From assembly GCF_002261185.1 (NCBI RefSeq), contig NZ_NEVQ01000011.1, positions 1 through 64,000 on the forward strand: a DNA stretch of 64,000 nucleotides. Reading direction: 5' to 3'. Within the stretch, counting starts at the first letter, position 1, and the number at the start of each line of letters is the position of its first letter. This DNA is from Bordetella genomosp. 4 (GTDB lineage: Bacteria; Pseudomonadota; Gammaproteobacteria; Burkholderiales; Burkholderiaceae_B). The notes beneath the pieces are model-generated. The model was not told where the DNA came from and ran no database searches. It saw only the letters and a program-made list of their open reading frames with translations. This document shows positions 1-9,501 of the stretch, piece by piece. The position numbers were made by a program, and so were the translations under genes.

Positions 1-78
1 AGCGGAGCGGACACCGTAGGTAGGCCCGAACGGGCCGGACGAGGTGAGCGAACGCGGTGTCCGGCGCCCGCGCGCCGG
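1..78. repeat. Edge copy of a structured intergenic element (copy A)
   Basis: The arms CGGACACCG (8-16) and CGGTGTCCG (55-63) are perfectly complementary and enclose a second hairpin, GGCCCG (23-28) / CGGGCC (31-36) with loop AA. A further hairpin, CCGGCGC / GCGCCGG, follows at 61-78. The stretch around 15-50 aligns with the cores of the elements at 48070-48280 and 54674-54809 (GTAGG, small hairpin, ACGAG), and TGAGCGAA at 45-52 recurs in the 48-kb copy. The left side may be cut by the window start. The remaining bases up to the flavodoxin-like gene at 193 show nothing I recognise. Confidence 0.5.
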
Positions 79-192
79 ACCGCCAACGTGAAGCCCCCAC
101 GCAGCCACTGCCCCGCATCGACGTCCATAAATACTCAACTTCTCCCCCGACCGCAGCCCCTCATCTGCGCCTCTTGACTCCCAGCATGCCGA

Positions 193-705
193 TCAAAGTT
201 CGCCCGCCAGCAAAGTAGCCGCCAGCAAGCCGCCGAGTTCTTCGCAGCGGGAGAGTGCGTCTTGAGGCACGGTCTTGGGGGCCAGGATGGCTGACGGCGT
301 CTGGGCGCCGTTGCGTTCTATGAGGGGCGGCGCGATGGCCCTCAGGCGCCAGCCGGTGCAGATGCGTTCGAGTTGGCGTGCGGCGCCTGTGCCGTCCGTG
401 CCGGCGCTGACGGCAGCCGCGTAGGGACGGCCTTGGATATGGTCGAGGACACCGTAGTAGCAGCGGTCCAGGCATTCCTTCATTTCGCCCGTGAGGCTGG
501 CGAGGTTTTCAGGGGCGCAGAATAGATATCCGTCTGCATTGAGCAGATCGTCAGGGGACGTGTCCTGTGCACGTTGGAGATGTACTTGCAAGCTTGCGGC
601 TTGTTCCAGCGCCTGGGCGGCGCCCCCGGCGCCACGTGCCAACGCCCGGGCCATTTGTTCGGCATAGCCAGTACGGGAATGCCAGATGATGAGGAGGTGT
701 TTCAT
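193..705 (-). CDS. Flavodoxin-family protein (NAD(P)H/FMN reductase-like)
   Basis: This encodes 170 residues with a flavodoxin-like alpha/beta fold. The N-terminus (LLIIWHSRTGYAEQMA) matches a beta-strand followed by an FMN phosphate-binding loop of the SxTGxT type. A central YLFCAPENLASLTGEMK segment resembles the second FMN-contacting loop of WrbA/flavodoxin-type proteins. It is probably a cytosolic flavin electron carrier or quinone reductase. The partner is unknown. It lies 62 bp downstream of the MtfA-like gene on the same strand, so the two may be co-transcribed. The family call is firm; the substrate is not. Confidence 0.8.
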   Translation of the reverse strand: MKHLLIIWHSRTGYAEQMARALARGAGGAAQALEQAASLQVHLQRAQDTSPDDLLNADGYLFCAPENLASLTGEMKECLDRCYYGVLDHIQGRPYAAAVSAGTDGTGAARQLERICTGWRLRAIAPPLIERNGAQTPSAILAPKTVPQDALSRCEELGGLLAATLLAGEL

Positions 706-767
706 GGCAGGGCTCTGTGTGTAGCGATAGCGGGCGCTCTATGAAATGAAAGGCGAATGGTCTGGTA

Positions 768-1652
768 TCAGGAACGTCCGGGCTGCTCAGTGCGCGCGTC
801 AGGCGATTGGGGTTCCCCTTGTGTCGCCCGCGCTAACGGGTCTTGGCGATAGTAAGCCCGCAGCAATTCGTACCAATCAGGCAAGGCCAGGGCCAACGGC
901 GCGGGATCGACGAAAAAATGCTCGGAACTGACGGCGAAGAATTCCGCCTCGTCGGTGGCGGCGTAGGGATCCAGGGGCAGTTGGCTGTACCAGGGAGCAG
1001 CTGCTTCGCTTTCGGGATCGATGTCGCCGGGGATGGCGGCCTCGATCGTGTCCAGGGCGACGGTGAACTGGTCCAGGCTGCTGCTCAGGATACGGCGCCA
1101 AGTGCGCTGGGACAGGCCGGGATGAGCGCTCAGATCGGGAATGCCATCAGCGTCCCCCGAGGAGAGGTCCAGTTTATGGGCGAACTCGTGAATGATGACG
1201 TTAAAGGCTGTGTCGCCAGGCAAGGTGTCCGCCCAGGAAAGGATGACGGGGCCTCCTTCCCAGGCCTCGCCCGCGGCTTCTTCGTCGTATTCGTGGACGA
1301 CGCCGGCATCGTCCTGGTGGACGCGAGGGATGCTGAAACCTTCAGGGTAGACAATGATTTCGTCCCAGCCTTCGTAGAGGGTGGGCGATAAATTCAAAAT
1401 AGGCAGGGCGGCCTGGGCGGCAATAGACAAGCGCATGAAGTCGCTGAGCATCTGGCCGCGTGCCCCGTTCATGGTCTTGCTGGCCAGAAGCCAGGCCGCG
1501 CGCGCTTGCAACTGTTCGGCTTCTTCGGCACCGAGCGTTGCCAGGAAGGGATAGGCTTGCAGAACGTCGCGCCACAGTTCTGGCGTAATGCGAGCTTGCA
1601 TCTGGGCGACTGCCGAGGCGGCTGCGCCCCGGCCTTTGAGCCATCGCAACAT
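768..1652 (-). CDS. mtfA: M90-family zinc metallopeptidase, MtfA-like
   Basis: This is a 294-residue protein, close to the usual MtfA length of about 265-280. The zinc-binding motif HEFAH lies at residues 155-159 in the context VIIHEFAHKLD, which is characteristic of peptidase family M90. A downstream acidic helix (TDEAEFFAV, about 233-241) supplies the expected third glutamate ligand. In E. coli, MtfA is a cytosolic aminopeptidase that binds the Mlc repressor and so affects the glucose PTS. Whether that role holds in a betaproteobacterium is uncertain. It is divergent from relA, with about 108 bp between the start codons. Confidence 0.88.
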   Translation of the reverse strand: MLRWLKGRGAAASAVAQMQARITPELWRDVLQAYPFLATLGAEEAEQLQARAAWLLASKTMNGARGQMLSDFMRLSIAAQAALPILNLSPTLYEGWDEIIVYPEGFSIPRVHQDDAGVVHEYDEEAAGEAWEGGPVILSWADTLPGDTAFNVIIHEFAHKLDLSSGDADGIPDLSAHPGLSQRTWRRILSSSLDQFTVALDTIEAAIPGDIDPESEAAAPWYSQLPLDPYAATDEAEFFAVSSEHFFVDPAPLALALPDWYELLRAYYRQDPLARATQGEPQSPDARTEQPGRS

Positions 1653-1760
1653 GAGTCAAAATTCCTTATCTACCGCGTGGGAGAGCCGTCACCACGGCTG
1701 GGCTTAGTGTAGAGTGTAGGAAATTTCCGCTTCTTAGCTTGCTGGTCCGTTTCGTTTGCG

Positions 1761-4049
1761 ATGTCCGTGATTCCTGATTCTGATGCGTTCTCGCCTTTTG
1801 ACGACGCGTGGCACCAGATGGCTGGGGCCGGCCTTGACGCCGACGCGTCCGCGCGCATCGAGCATGCCGTCGCTTGGGCCTTGCCTCAGTTCGCTGATCA
1901 GCGCGCTGTGTCCGGTGAGCCCCTGGCTGCTCACGGGGCGGGCGTGGTGCGCATTTTGGCAGGGCTGCAGACGGATGTCGCAACACGTATTGCGGCGCTG
2001 GTGGCAGCGTTGCCTGCCGATTTGTCGGCGCCGGCTCCGCCTTTGCGCAATGATCCGCTGGCAACCGAGTTCGGCCCTGAGGTCGCCCGTCTCGTACAAG
2101 GGGCGCGTGCGCTGTTGCGTCTGGGGCTGGTGGCCCGTCACGCGAGCGACAGCGAAGCCGACACCGGCGACCAAAAAGAAATGCAGCGCAAAATGCTGCT
2201 GGCCATGGCCGCCGACTTGCGCATTGTGCTGATGCGCCTGGCCTCGCGGTTGCAGACTTTACGGTGGCATGCCGCCTCGAAAGAACCCTGTTCGGTGGCG
2301 TTCGCGCGAGAAACCATGGATCTGTATGCGCCGCTGGCCAATCGCCTGGGCATTTGGCAGGTCAAATGGGAAATGGAGGATTTGTCGTTCCGTTTTCTCG
2401 AGCCCGATCGTTATAAGCAAATCGCAAAGCTTCTCGAAGAAAAACGGGTCGAACGCGAGGCCTTTATCGAGGCGGCGATCGAGCGTTTGCAGTCGGCGTT
2501 GGCCAAGGCCGGCATCACCGCCGACGTGAGCGGGCGGCCCAAGCATATTTACAGTATCTGGAACAAGATGCGCCTGAAAGGGCTGGAGTTTTCACAACTC
2601 TATGACCTGCGGGCGTTGCGTGTGATCGTGGACGATGTGCGCGATTGCTATACGGCACTGGGTATGATCCACGATATGTGGACGCCGCTGTCCGAGGAAT
2701 TCGACGACTACATTTCGCGCCCCAAGCCTAACGGTTATCGTTCACTGCATACGGTGGTGACGGACGATGACGGCCGGCCGTTCGAGGTGCAGATCCGCAC
2801 CCGCGAGATGCATCAGTTTGCCGAATATGGGATGGCGGCGCACTGGCGCTATAAAGAGGCAGGAGCCAAGGGCGGCCAAGTCTCGGCGTCCAGCGATTAT
2901 GACCGGCAGTTGTCGTGGATGCGGCAATTGTTGGCCTGGAATACCGATATCGAGGCAGGCGACGCCAATCAAGCCTCGGCTATACAGAACCCGCAGGCAG
3001 GCGCGGGCGGTAACGCGCGTGGCGCTCAAACGCCTGGCCTGGCCAATCGGGTGCGCGACGAGCGTATTTACGTGCTGACTCCACAGGCTCGCGTGATCGA
3101 ATTGCCCGAGGGAGCGACGCCCGTGGACTTTGCCTATCATTTGCATACCGATCTGGGGCATCGCTGCCGAGGCGCACGCGTTGATGGCCAGATGGTGCCG
3201 TTGCAGACGCGTTTGGCGACGGGCCAGACGGTGGAGATTATTTCTGCCAAATCCGGCGGCCCGTCACGCGATTGGCTGAATCCGCAGTTGGGCTTTCTGG
3301 CCAGCCCGCGCTCGCGCGCCAAAGTGCGCATGTGGTTCAACGCCATTGAGCTGCAGCAGCGCATCAATACCGGCCAGGCGTTGGTGGAAAAGGAATTGCA
3401 GCGCCTGGGCAAGACGGCGGTCAATCTGGAACAATTGGCGCAGAGTCTGGGGTTTGCGCGGGCCGACGACCTGTATGTGGCCGCAGCAAAAGAGGAATTC
3501 AGTCTGCGCCAGATCGATGCGGTATTTCAGGAGCCCACGCCTGAGGCCGAGCCCGACGCGGCGGATCTGGCTCATGCGCATAGTGCGGATAGCGCGGCCC
3601 GCAGCGGGAAAAGCGGGGTGCTGGTCGTAGGCGTGGGGTCGCTGCTCACGCAGTTGGCGCGCTGCTGCCGCCCGGCGCCGCCGGACGAGATCGCCGGGTT
3701 CGTGACCCGTGGGCGCGGCGTGTCGATTCATCGCAAGGGTTGCCGTAGTTATCAGGCGTTGGCCGAACGCGAACCGGAGCGGATCATCGACGTCGCCTGG
3801 GGCGACACTTCCGAGACGTTTTATCCCGTGGATATCAGCGTGCACGCCCGTGATCGCTCCGGGCTTCTCAGGGATCTGTCCGAGGTGTTTGCGCGTCTCA
3901 GGCTGAATGTGGTGGGCGTGAATACGCAAAGCCGCCAGTCATTGGCGCACATGATTTTCACGGTCGAGGTGCGCGGCGGCGAGTCGTTGAACAAGGCATT
4001 GGCTGCACTGTCCGAGGTGTCCGGAGTCAGTTCTGCAGTTCGATGTTAG
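1761..4049 (+). CDS. relA: (p)ppGpp synthetase RelA
   Basis: This is a 762-residue long RelA/SpoT homologue. The N-terminal HD hydrolase region (about 30-190) is degenerate: the HD pair expected after the first helix reads AALVAALPAD, so hydrolysis is probably lost. The synthetase domain (about 250-366) carries EFDDY (313-317), the EXDD signature of monofunctional RelA rather than the RXKD of bifunctional enzymes. PKPNGYRSLH and QIRTREMH follow as nucleotide-binding motifs. A TGS domain (about 430-500), a Cys-rich zinc-finger segment (ARCCRPAPPDEI) and a C-terminal ACT domain complete the ribosome-binding half. It makes (p)ppGpp from ATP and GTP/GDP in response to uncharged tRNA. Confidence 0.95.
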   Translation: MSVIPDSDAFSPFDDAWHQMAGAGLDADASARIEHAVAWALPQFADQRAVSGEPLAAHGAGVVRILAGLQTDVATRIAALVAALPADLSAPAPPLRNDPLATEFGPEVARLVQGARALLRLGLVARHASDSEADTGDQKEMQRKMLLAMAADLRIVLMRLASRLQTLRWHAASKEPCSVAFARETMDLYAPLANRLGIWQVKWEMEDLSFRFLEPDRYKQIAKLLEEKRVEREAFIEAAIERLQSALAKAGITADVSGRPKHIYSIWNKMRLKGLEFSQLYDLRALRVIVDDVRDCYTALGMIHDMWTPLSEEFDDYISRPKPNGYRSLHTVVTDDDGRPFEVQIRTREMHQFAEYGMAAHWRYKEAGAKGGQVSASSDYDRQLSWMRQLLAWNTDIEAGDANQASAIQNPQAGAGGNARGAQTPGLANRVRDERIYVLTPQARVIELPEGATPVDFAYHLHTDLGHRCRGARVDGQMVPLQTRLATGQTVEIISAKSGGPSRDWLNPQLGFLASPRSRAKVRMWFNAIELQQRINTGQALVEKELQRLGKTAVNLEQLAQSLGFARADDLYVAAAKEEFSLRQIDAVFQEPTPEAEPDAADLAHAHSADSAARSGKSGVLVVGVGSLLTQLARCCRPAPPDEIAGFVTRGRGVSIHRKGCRSYQALAEREPERIIDVAWGDTSETFYPVDISVHARDRSGLLRDLSEVFARLRLNVVGVNTQSRQSLAHMIFTVEVRGGESLNKALAALSEVSGVSSAVRC

Positions 4050-4124
4050 GCGCGGGCCGGGCGGCCGGCTGGAAATCTTCGATTTCTGGCCTACACTGAT
4101 GCTTTACACATGAAGGGCCATCAC

Positions 4125-5279
4125 ATGGATACGCGCACTTGGCTTGAAACCTTGGTGGGGATCGATACCACCAGCCGCAATTCGAATCTGGGTTTGATCG
4201 AAACCGTGAGGGACAACCTCAAGGCGCAAGGGGTGCAAGCGTGGTTGGCGCATAACAGCGATGGCAGCAAGGCCAATCTCTTTGCCACTTTACCGGCCAG
4301 TGACGGAGGCGAGCAGGGGGGCATTGTGCTGTCGGGGCATACTGATGTGGTGCCGGTAGACGGACAAAATTGGTCTACCGATCCTTTCACGCTGTCGGAA
4401 TCCAACGGCCTGGTGTACGGCCGCGGCACCTGCGATATGAAAGGTTTTATCGCTGCGTCGCTGGCGCTGGTGCCCGAGTTCCTGGCCATGCCGCGCAAAA
4501 AACCCATTCATCTGGCGTTTTCCTATGACGAAGAAGTCGGCTGCGTAGGTGCTCCCGTCATGTTGGCGGAGCTGCGCGATCGCGGTATTCGGCCCGATGG
4601 GTGTGTGGTGGGCGAACCCACTGGAATGCAGGTCGTGGTGGCGCACAAAGGGATCAATCTGTTTCGCTGCTGCGTTCAGGGCAAGGCCGCACATTCTTCG
4701 TTGACCCCGCGCGGTTGCAATGCTATCGAATACGCGGCCCGATTGATTTGCCGGATTCGCGAGGTGGCCGACGCCTTCAAGGCCAAAGGCCCGTACGATG
4801 AGTTTTACGACGTGCCGTATTCCACGCTGACGACCAATCTGATTCAGGGCGGGATTGCCGTGAACACGATTCCGGAGCGTTGCGAGTTTTCCTATGAGTT
4901 TCGCAATTTGCCGGGCACCCCGGCTGACGAGATTCAGGCTGAAATCGAACGCTATGTGCAAGACACGCTCCTGCCCGCCATGCGTGCGGAGTTTGACGGG
5001 GCTCGTATTGACATTCAGTCGGGTGCCCAGGCTCCCGGGCTGGATGCTTCCGAGGCGGCAGCAATTACGCAACTGGTGCGTGCGCTGACTGATGACCGTG
5101 CCACGCGCAAGGTTGCCTATGGCACCGAGGCCGGCCTGTTTCAAGGGTTGGGGATTCCCACGGTGGTCTGCGGTCCCGGACATATCGAGCAGGCCCATAA
5201 GCCGGATGAGTTCGTAGCGTTGGACCAGTTGGCCGCCTGCGAGAATTTCCTGCGTCGTTTGGGACAATCGCTGGCTTAG
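4125..5279 (+). CDS. argE: Acetylornithine deacetylase (M20 family)
   Basis: This encodes 384 residues and hydrolyses N-acetylornithine to ornithine in arginine biosynthesis. M20 di-zinc motifs are visible: SGHTDVVPVDG with the first metal His and Asp, GRGTCDMKGF with the bridging Asp, and YDEEVGCVGAP with the catalytic Glu pair. The dimerisation domain is in the middle and a late His (GPGHIEQAHKPDE) completes the set. I start at the ATG at 4125, giving MDTRTWLETL. An in-frame ATG at 4110 would add five residues. It is separated from trpB by 305 bp and is probably monocistronic. Confidence 0.93.
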   Translation: MDTRTWLETLVGIDTTSRNSNLGLIETVRDNLKAQGVQAWLAHNSDGSKANLFATLPASDGGEQGGIVLSGHTDVVPVDGQNWSTDPFTLSESNGLVYGRGTCDMKGFIAASLALVPEFLAMPRKKPIHLAFSYDEEVGCVGAPVMLAELRDRGIRPDGCVVGEPTGMQVVVAHKGINLFRCCVQGKAAHSSLTPRGCNAIEYAARLICRIREVADAFKAKGPYDEFYDVPYSTLTTNLIQGGIAVNTIPERCEFSYEFRNLPGTPADEIQAEIERYVQDTLLPAMRAEFDGARIDIQSGAQAPGLDASEAAAITQLVRALTDDRATRKVAYGTEAGLFQGLGIPTVVCGPGHIEQAHKPDEFVALDQLAACENFLRRLGQSLA

Positions 5280-5584
5280 CCTGCACAGCGGTGATTGTGG
5301 CGACGCGGGCGTGATTGACGGCTCGGCCTGCCATGGTTCCGATCCGCGTGGCTCGGCCACGAGCAGGCGCGGTTGACAATTTCCGCCCGCTGAGGGGTAC
5401 TGGCCGGACGCTGGGATGGGCAATTCTGCCGAAGCAGCCCGCCCGCGTACGGACGCTATCGCGCCCTCGATGGCGGGCAGGTCTCCATCGTTTCGGCGTC
5501 TATGGTGCGCTCGGGTAAAATAATGGGTTGCGAAGCGGGTTGAGCGGCGAATGCGGTGTTCGCCTCCTGCCCAGGAGAAACTTG
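5280..5584 (+). other. argE-trpB intergenic region, probable trp promoter region
   Basis: This is a 305-bp gap without a convincing gene. A TTGACA hexamer at 5373-5378 is a good -35 but lacks a clear -10 at the right spacing. TAAAAT at 5516-5521 would be a good -10 with only a weak -35. The trpB ribosome-binding site AGGAG (5573-5577) closes the region. I found no leader peptide rich in Trp codons and no trpF, which often precedes trpB in related genomes. Confidence 0.4.
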
Positions 5585-6784
<1,200 letters not shown>

Positions 6785-6788
6785 CACC

Positions 6789-7649
6789 ATGACTAGCCGA
6801 ACCGACCGTATCGCAGCAGCATTTTCCCGTGTGGCCGAATCCGGCCGCGCCGCTGCGTTGATTCCCTATATTGCCGCGGGCGATCCTTCACCCAGCGCCA
6901 CAGTGCCTCTGATGCATGCCCTGACGAAAGCGGGGGCCGACGTCATCGAGTTGGGCGTACCGTTTTCCGATCCCATGGCCGATGGGCCAGTGATCCAACG
7001 TGCTGCTGAGCGCGCAATTGCCCAAGGTGTGGGACTGCGCCGGACCCTGGAACTGGTTGCCGAATTTAGGCGCGATGATGCCGAGACGCCGGTTGTGTTG
7101 ATGGGCTACGCCAATCCGATCGAACGCATGGGCCAGCAGGCTTTTGCCCAAGCCGCTCAGGCTGCCGGTGTCGATGGCGTACTGGTCGTCGATTATCCCC
7201 CCGAAGAGGTCGATGCCTTTGCCGGCCAACTCGAGGCCTGCAACGTCGCGCCGATTTTCCTGTTGGCGCCGACGTCGACCGAGGAACGCATCAAAGCCGT
7301 GGCGCGTGTCGCGCGTGGCTATGTTTACTATGTTTCGCTCAAGGGCGTGACAGGGGCAGGCAGCCTGAACACAGATGATGTGGCCGAACGCGTGGCGTTG
7401 ATCAAGCAGCACGTTCGCATTCCGGTGGGGGTGGGCTTCGGCATTCGCGATGCGGAGAGTGCCCAGCGTATCGCCCGCAAGGCCGACGCTGTGGTCATCG
7501 GTTCCAAACTGATCGAAACCCTGGAACAGGCGGTTGCCTCTGCGCCCGCCGGCCAACAGACCGAGTCTGCCGTTACCGCCGCCAGCCAGTGGCTGGCCGG
7601 TATCCGTCAGGCACTCGACCAAGTCAAACGAGACCGCGCGCCGGCCTGA
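6789..7649 (+). CDS. trpA: Tryptophan synthase alpha chain
   Basis: This is a 286-residue TIM-barrel subunit that cleaves indole-3-glycerol phosphate to indole and glyceraldehyde-3-phosphate. The catalytic pair is visible: Glu in [11 protein letters not shown] (E54) and Asp in MADGP (D65). The [12 protein letters not shown] and GFGIRDAES phosphate loops lie further on. The ATG at 6789 is preferred; it fits the family N-terminus and sits just after the trpB stop. The C-terminal codons and the TGA form one arm and the loop of a perfect 14-bp hairpin (listed separately). Confidence 0.96.
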   Translation: MTSRTDRIAAAFSRVAESGRAAALIPYIAAGDPSPSATVPLMHALTKAGADVIELGVPFSDPMADGPVIQRAAERAIAQGVGLRRTLELVAEFRRDDAETPVVLMGYANPIERMGQQAFAQAAQAAGVDGVLVVDYPPEEVDAFAGQLEACNVAPIFLLAPTSTEERIKAVARVARGYVYYVSLKGVTGAGSLNTDDVAERVALIKQHVRIPVGVGFGIRDAESAQRIARKADAVVIGSKLIETLEQAVASAPAGQQTESAVTAASQWLAGIRQALDQVKRDRAPA

Positions 7650-7668
7650 GGCCGGCGCGCGGTTTCCT
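7633..7668 (+). terminator. GC hairpin with the trpA stop codon as loop (attenuator or weak terminator)
   Basis: The sequence at 7633-7646 is perfectly complementary to 7650-7663 over 14 bp, and the three-base loop is exactly the trpA TGA stop. A short TTTCCTC tract follows. It lies within the 33 bp that separate trpA from accD, so it may reduce read-through into accD or protect the trpBA 3' end. The weak U tract argues against full termination. Confidence 0.6.
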
Positions 7669-7682
7669 CATGGAAAAAGACA

Positions 7683-8558
7683 ATGAGCTGGATTGATAAA
7701 CTCCTGCCTCCTCGTATCAACAAGACGAATGACACCGGTGCACGCCGCGTGCCCGAAGGCCTCTGGGTCAAATGTCCGTCTTGCGAGTCAGTGCTCTACA
7801 GCGAAGACCTCGCTGCCAACCTGCATGTGTGCCCCAAGTGCGACCATCACATGCGCATTGGCTCGCGTGCACGTCTCGATTCCTTGCTGGACGTCGAAGG
7901 GCGGGTCGAGATCGGCCAGACCACGCGTTCGGTAGACTCGCTCAAATTCAAAGACACGCGCAAATATCCTGAGCGTGTCCAAGAGGCCATGAAGCAAACC
8001 GGCGAGACTGATGCGCTGGTCGTCATGAGCGGCGCCATTCGCGGCGTGCCGGCAGTGGTGGCTTGCTTTGAGTTTGAGTTCATGGGCGGCTCGATGGGCT
8101 CGGTCGTGGGCGAGCGCTTTGCGCGCGGCGCCCAGGCGGCGCTGGACAACAAGACCCCGTTTGTTTGTGTGGCGGCCTCGGGCGGCGCACGGATGCAGGA
8201 AAGTCTGCTGTCCCTGATGCAGATGGCCAAGACCAACGCCATGTTGACGCGTCTGTCGGCGGCGGGGTTGCCATTCATCAGTGTCTTGACCGACCCGACC
8301 ATGGGCGGCGTATCGGCCAGTTTTGCCTTTATGGGCGATGTCGTTATTGCAGAACCCAAGGCGTTGATCGGTTTTGCCGGTCCGCGCGTGATCGAGCAGA
8401 CCGTCCGCGAGAAACTGCCCGAGGGTTTTCAGCGAGCCGAGTTCTTGTTGCAAAAGGGCGCCATCGACATGGTGGTCGACCGGCGCCAGTTGCGCGAGGA
8501 AATCGCCCGTCTGTTGGCGCTGCTCACGGATCAGCCCGCAGACGTCGTCGCCGCTTGA
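7683..8558 (+). CDS. accD: Acetyl-CoA carboxylase carboxyltransferase subunit beta
   Basis: This encodes 291 residues. The N-terminal four-Cys zinc ribbon has C31, C34, C50 and C53 (CPSC...CPKC). The crotonase-like carboxyltransferase core follows, with [18 protein letters not shown] and [10 protein letters not shown] motifs. It pairs with AccA to transfer the carboxyl group from biotin to acetyl-CoA, giving malonyl-CoA for the fatty-acid genes found further right. It follows trpA as in many proteobacteria. The folC gene often found next is absent. Confidence 0.96.
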   Translation: MSWIDKLLPPRINKTNDTGARRVPEGLWVKCPSCESVLYSEDLAANLHVCPKCDHHMRIGSRARLDSLLDVEGRVEIGQTTRSVDSLKFKDTRKYPERVQEAMKQTGETDALVVMSGAIRGVPAVVACFEFEFMGGSMGSVVGERFARGAQAALDNKTPFVCVAASGGARMQESLLSLMQMAKTNAMLTRLSAAGLPFISVLTDPTMGGVSASFAFMGDVVIAEPKALIGFAGPRVIEQTVREKLPEGFQRAEFLLQKGAIDMVVDRRQLREEIARLLALLTDQPADVVAA

Positions 8559-8756
8559 CGCTTTGTTTGTGCGAGATAGGTGCTGCTGGTGGCGCGAGAT
8601 GCCTGGGCGATATTTCCATATTGAGCAGGAATGCGCCCGGTATTCACCACGAGATGTCGGATTTTCCTAGAGAACTGTTGTCTGGGTCATACATAGACTG
8701 CAGCCAATTGCCGAATTTCTGATAACTTAATCGGCGCACCCCATTCAGGAGCTTTC

Positions 8757-9296
8757 ATGCTGAGTTTCAATAATAAAAACATGCTGGCAGCTGCGGCTGC
8801 CTTGTCGTTAGCTGGCCTGGCGTGCTCGGCCCAGGCTCAAAGCCAGGGCGGCATTGGCCTGCATTATGGCGTGGGCGACCATTATTCGCGCGCCGAGTTG
8901 GTCTATGAAACCCCCTCCCTCGAGCTGTATCGATTTGGCGGTAATTGGGGTCATATTGCGCTGAACGGCGAATTCGGCGCGGCCTATTGGTCTGCCAATG
9001 GTTCGCGTAATCCCAGCCACGTCTGGCAATTCAATGCGATTCCGATGTTCCGTTGGTGGATGAGCGATCGTTTCTATGTCGAGGCTGGTATTGGCGCGAC
9101 AGTATTCACGCACACCAGATTTGCCGACGAGAATATCAGTACCGCATACCAATTTGGCGATCACCTCGGCTTGGGCTTCCTGGTCACGCCGAACAACCGC
9201 TTGGGTCTGCGTTATTCGCACTTTTCCAATGCCAGCATCAAACGCCCGAACCCGGGTCTGGACATCTTGCAGTTGACATACACGTATCAGTTCTGA
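8757..9296 (+). CDS. pagL: Outer-membrane lipid A 3-O-deacylase PagL
   Basis: This is a 179-residue protein with a signal peptide (about 1-27, cleaved near AQAQ) and an 8-strand beta-barrel pattern ending in an aromatic residue (TYTYQF), as outer-membrane barrels do. The family signature RYSHFSNASIKRPNPG is present. H155 and S157 correspond to the catalytic His126 and Ser128 of P. aeruginosa PagL as I recall them. The third member (Glu140 there) aligns with D169 here. It removes the 3-position acyl chain of lipid A and so modulates endotoxin activity. SD AGGAG precedes the ATG. A strong terminator follows. Upstream, 8559-8756 holds no clear promoter. Confidence 0.9.
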   Translation: MLSFNNKNMLAAAAALSLAGLACSAQAQSQGGIGLHYGVGDHYSRAELVYETPSLELYRFGGNWGHIALNGEFGAAYWSANGSRNPSHVWQFNAIPMFRWWMSDRFYVEAGIGATVFTHTRFADENISTAYQFGDHLGLGFLVTPNNRLGLRYSHFSNASIKRPNPGLDILQLTYTYQF

Positions 9297-9384
9297 TGTT
9301 TGGTGAAGCAGGGTAGTTCCCTGCCTCGTTCAACGCGCTTGCCGCCGTCTGTGCGGGCTATGCCGCGACGGACCTGATAACGCG

Positions 9385-9416
9385 ACCCCGGCCTCGGCCG
9401 GGGTTTTGTTTTTTTG
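9385..9416 (+). terminator. Rho-independent terminator after pagL
   Basis: ACCCCGGCC and GGCCGGGGT form a 9-bp stem with a two-base TC loop, followed by TTTGTTTTTTT. It ends the pagL transcript before the convergent rne gene. Confidence 0.88.
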
Positions 9417-9450
9417 CGTCGTTTCCGAATGAGCTGATGGCGGTCAGCAA

Positions 9451-9481
9451 TAAAAAACGCCGGCATTGCTGCCGGCGTTTT
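9451..9481 (-). terminator. Rho-independent terminator after rne
   Basis: AACGCCGGCA and TGCCGGCGTT form a 10-bp stem with a TTGC loop. Read on the minus strand it is followed by a run of U (AAAAAA at 9452-9457 on the plus strand). It ends the rne mRNA 21 bases after the stop codon. Confidence 0.88.
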
Positions 9482-9501
9482 GGGCCTCGCGTGACGCTGG
9501 T

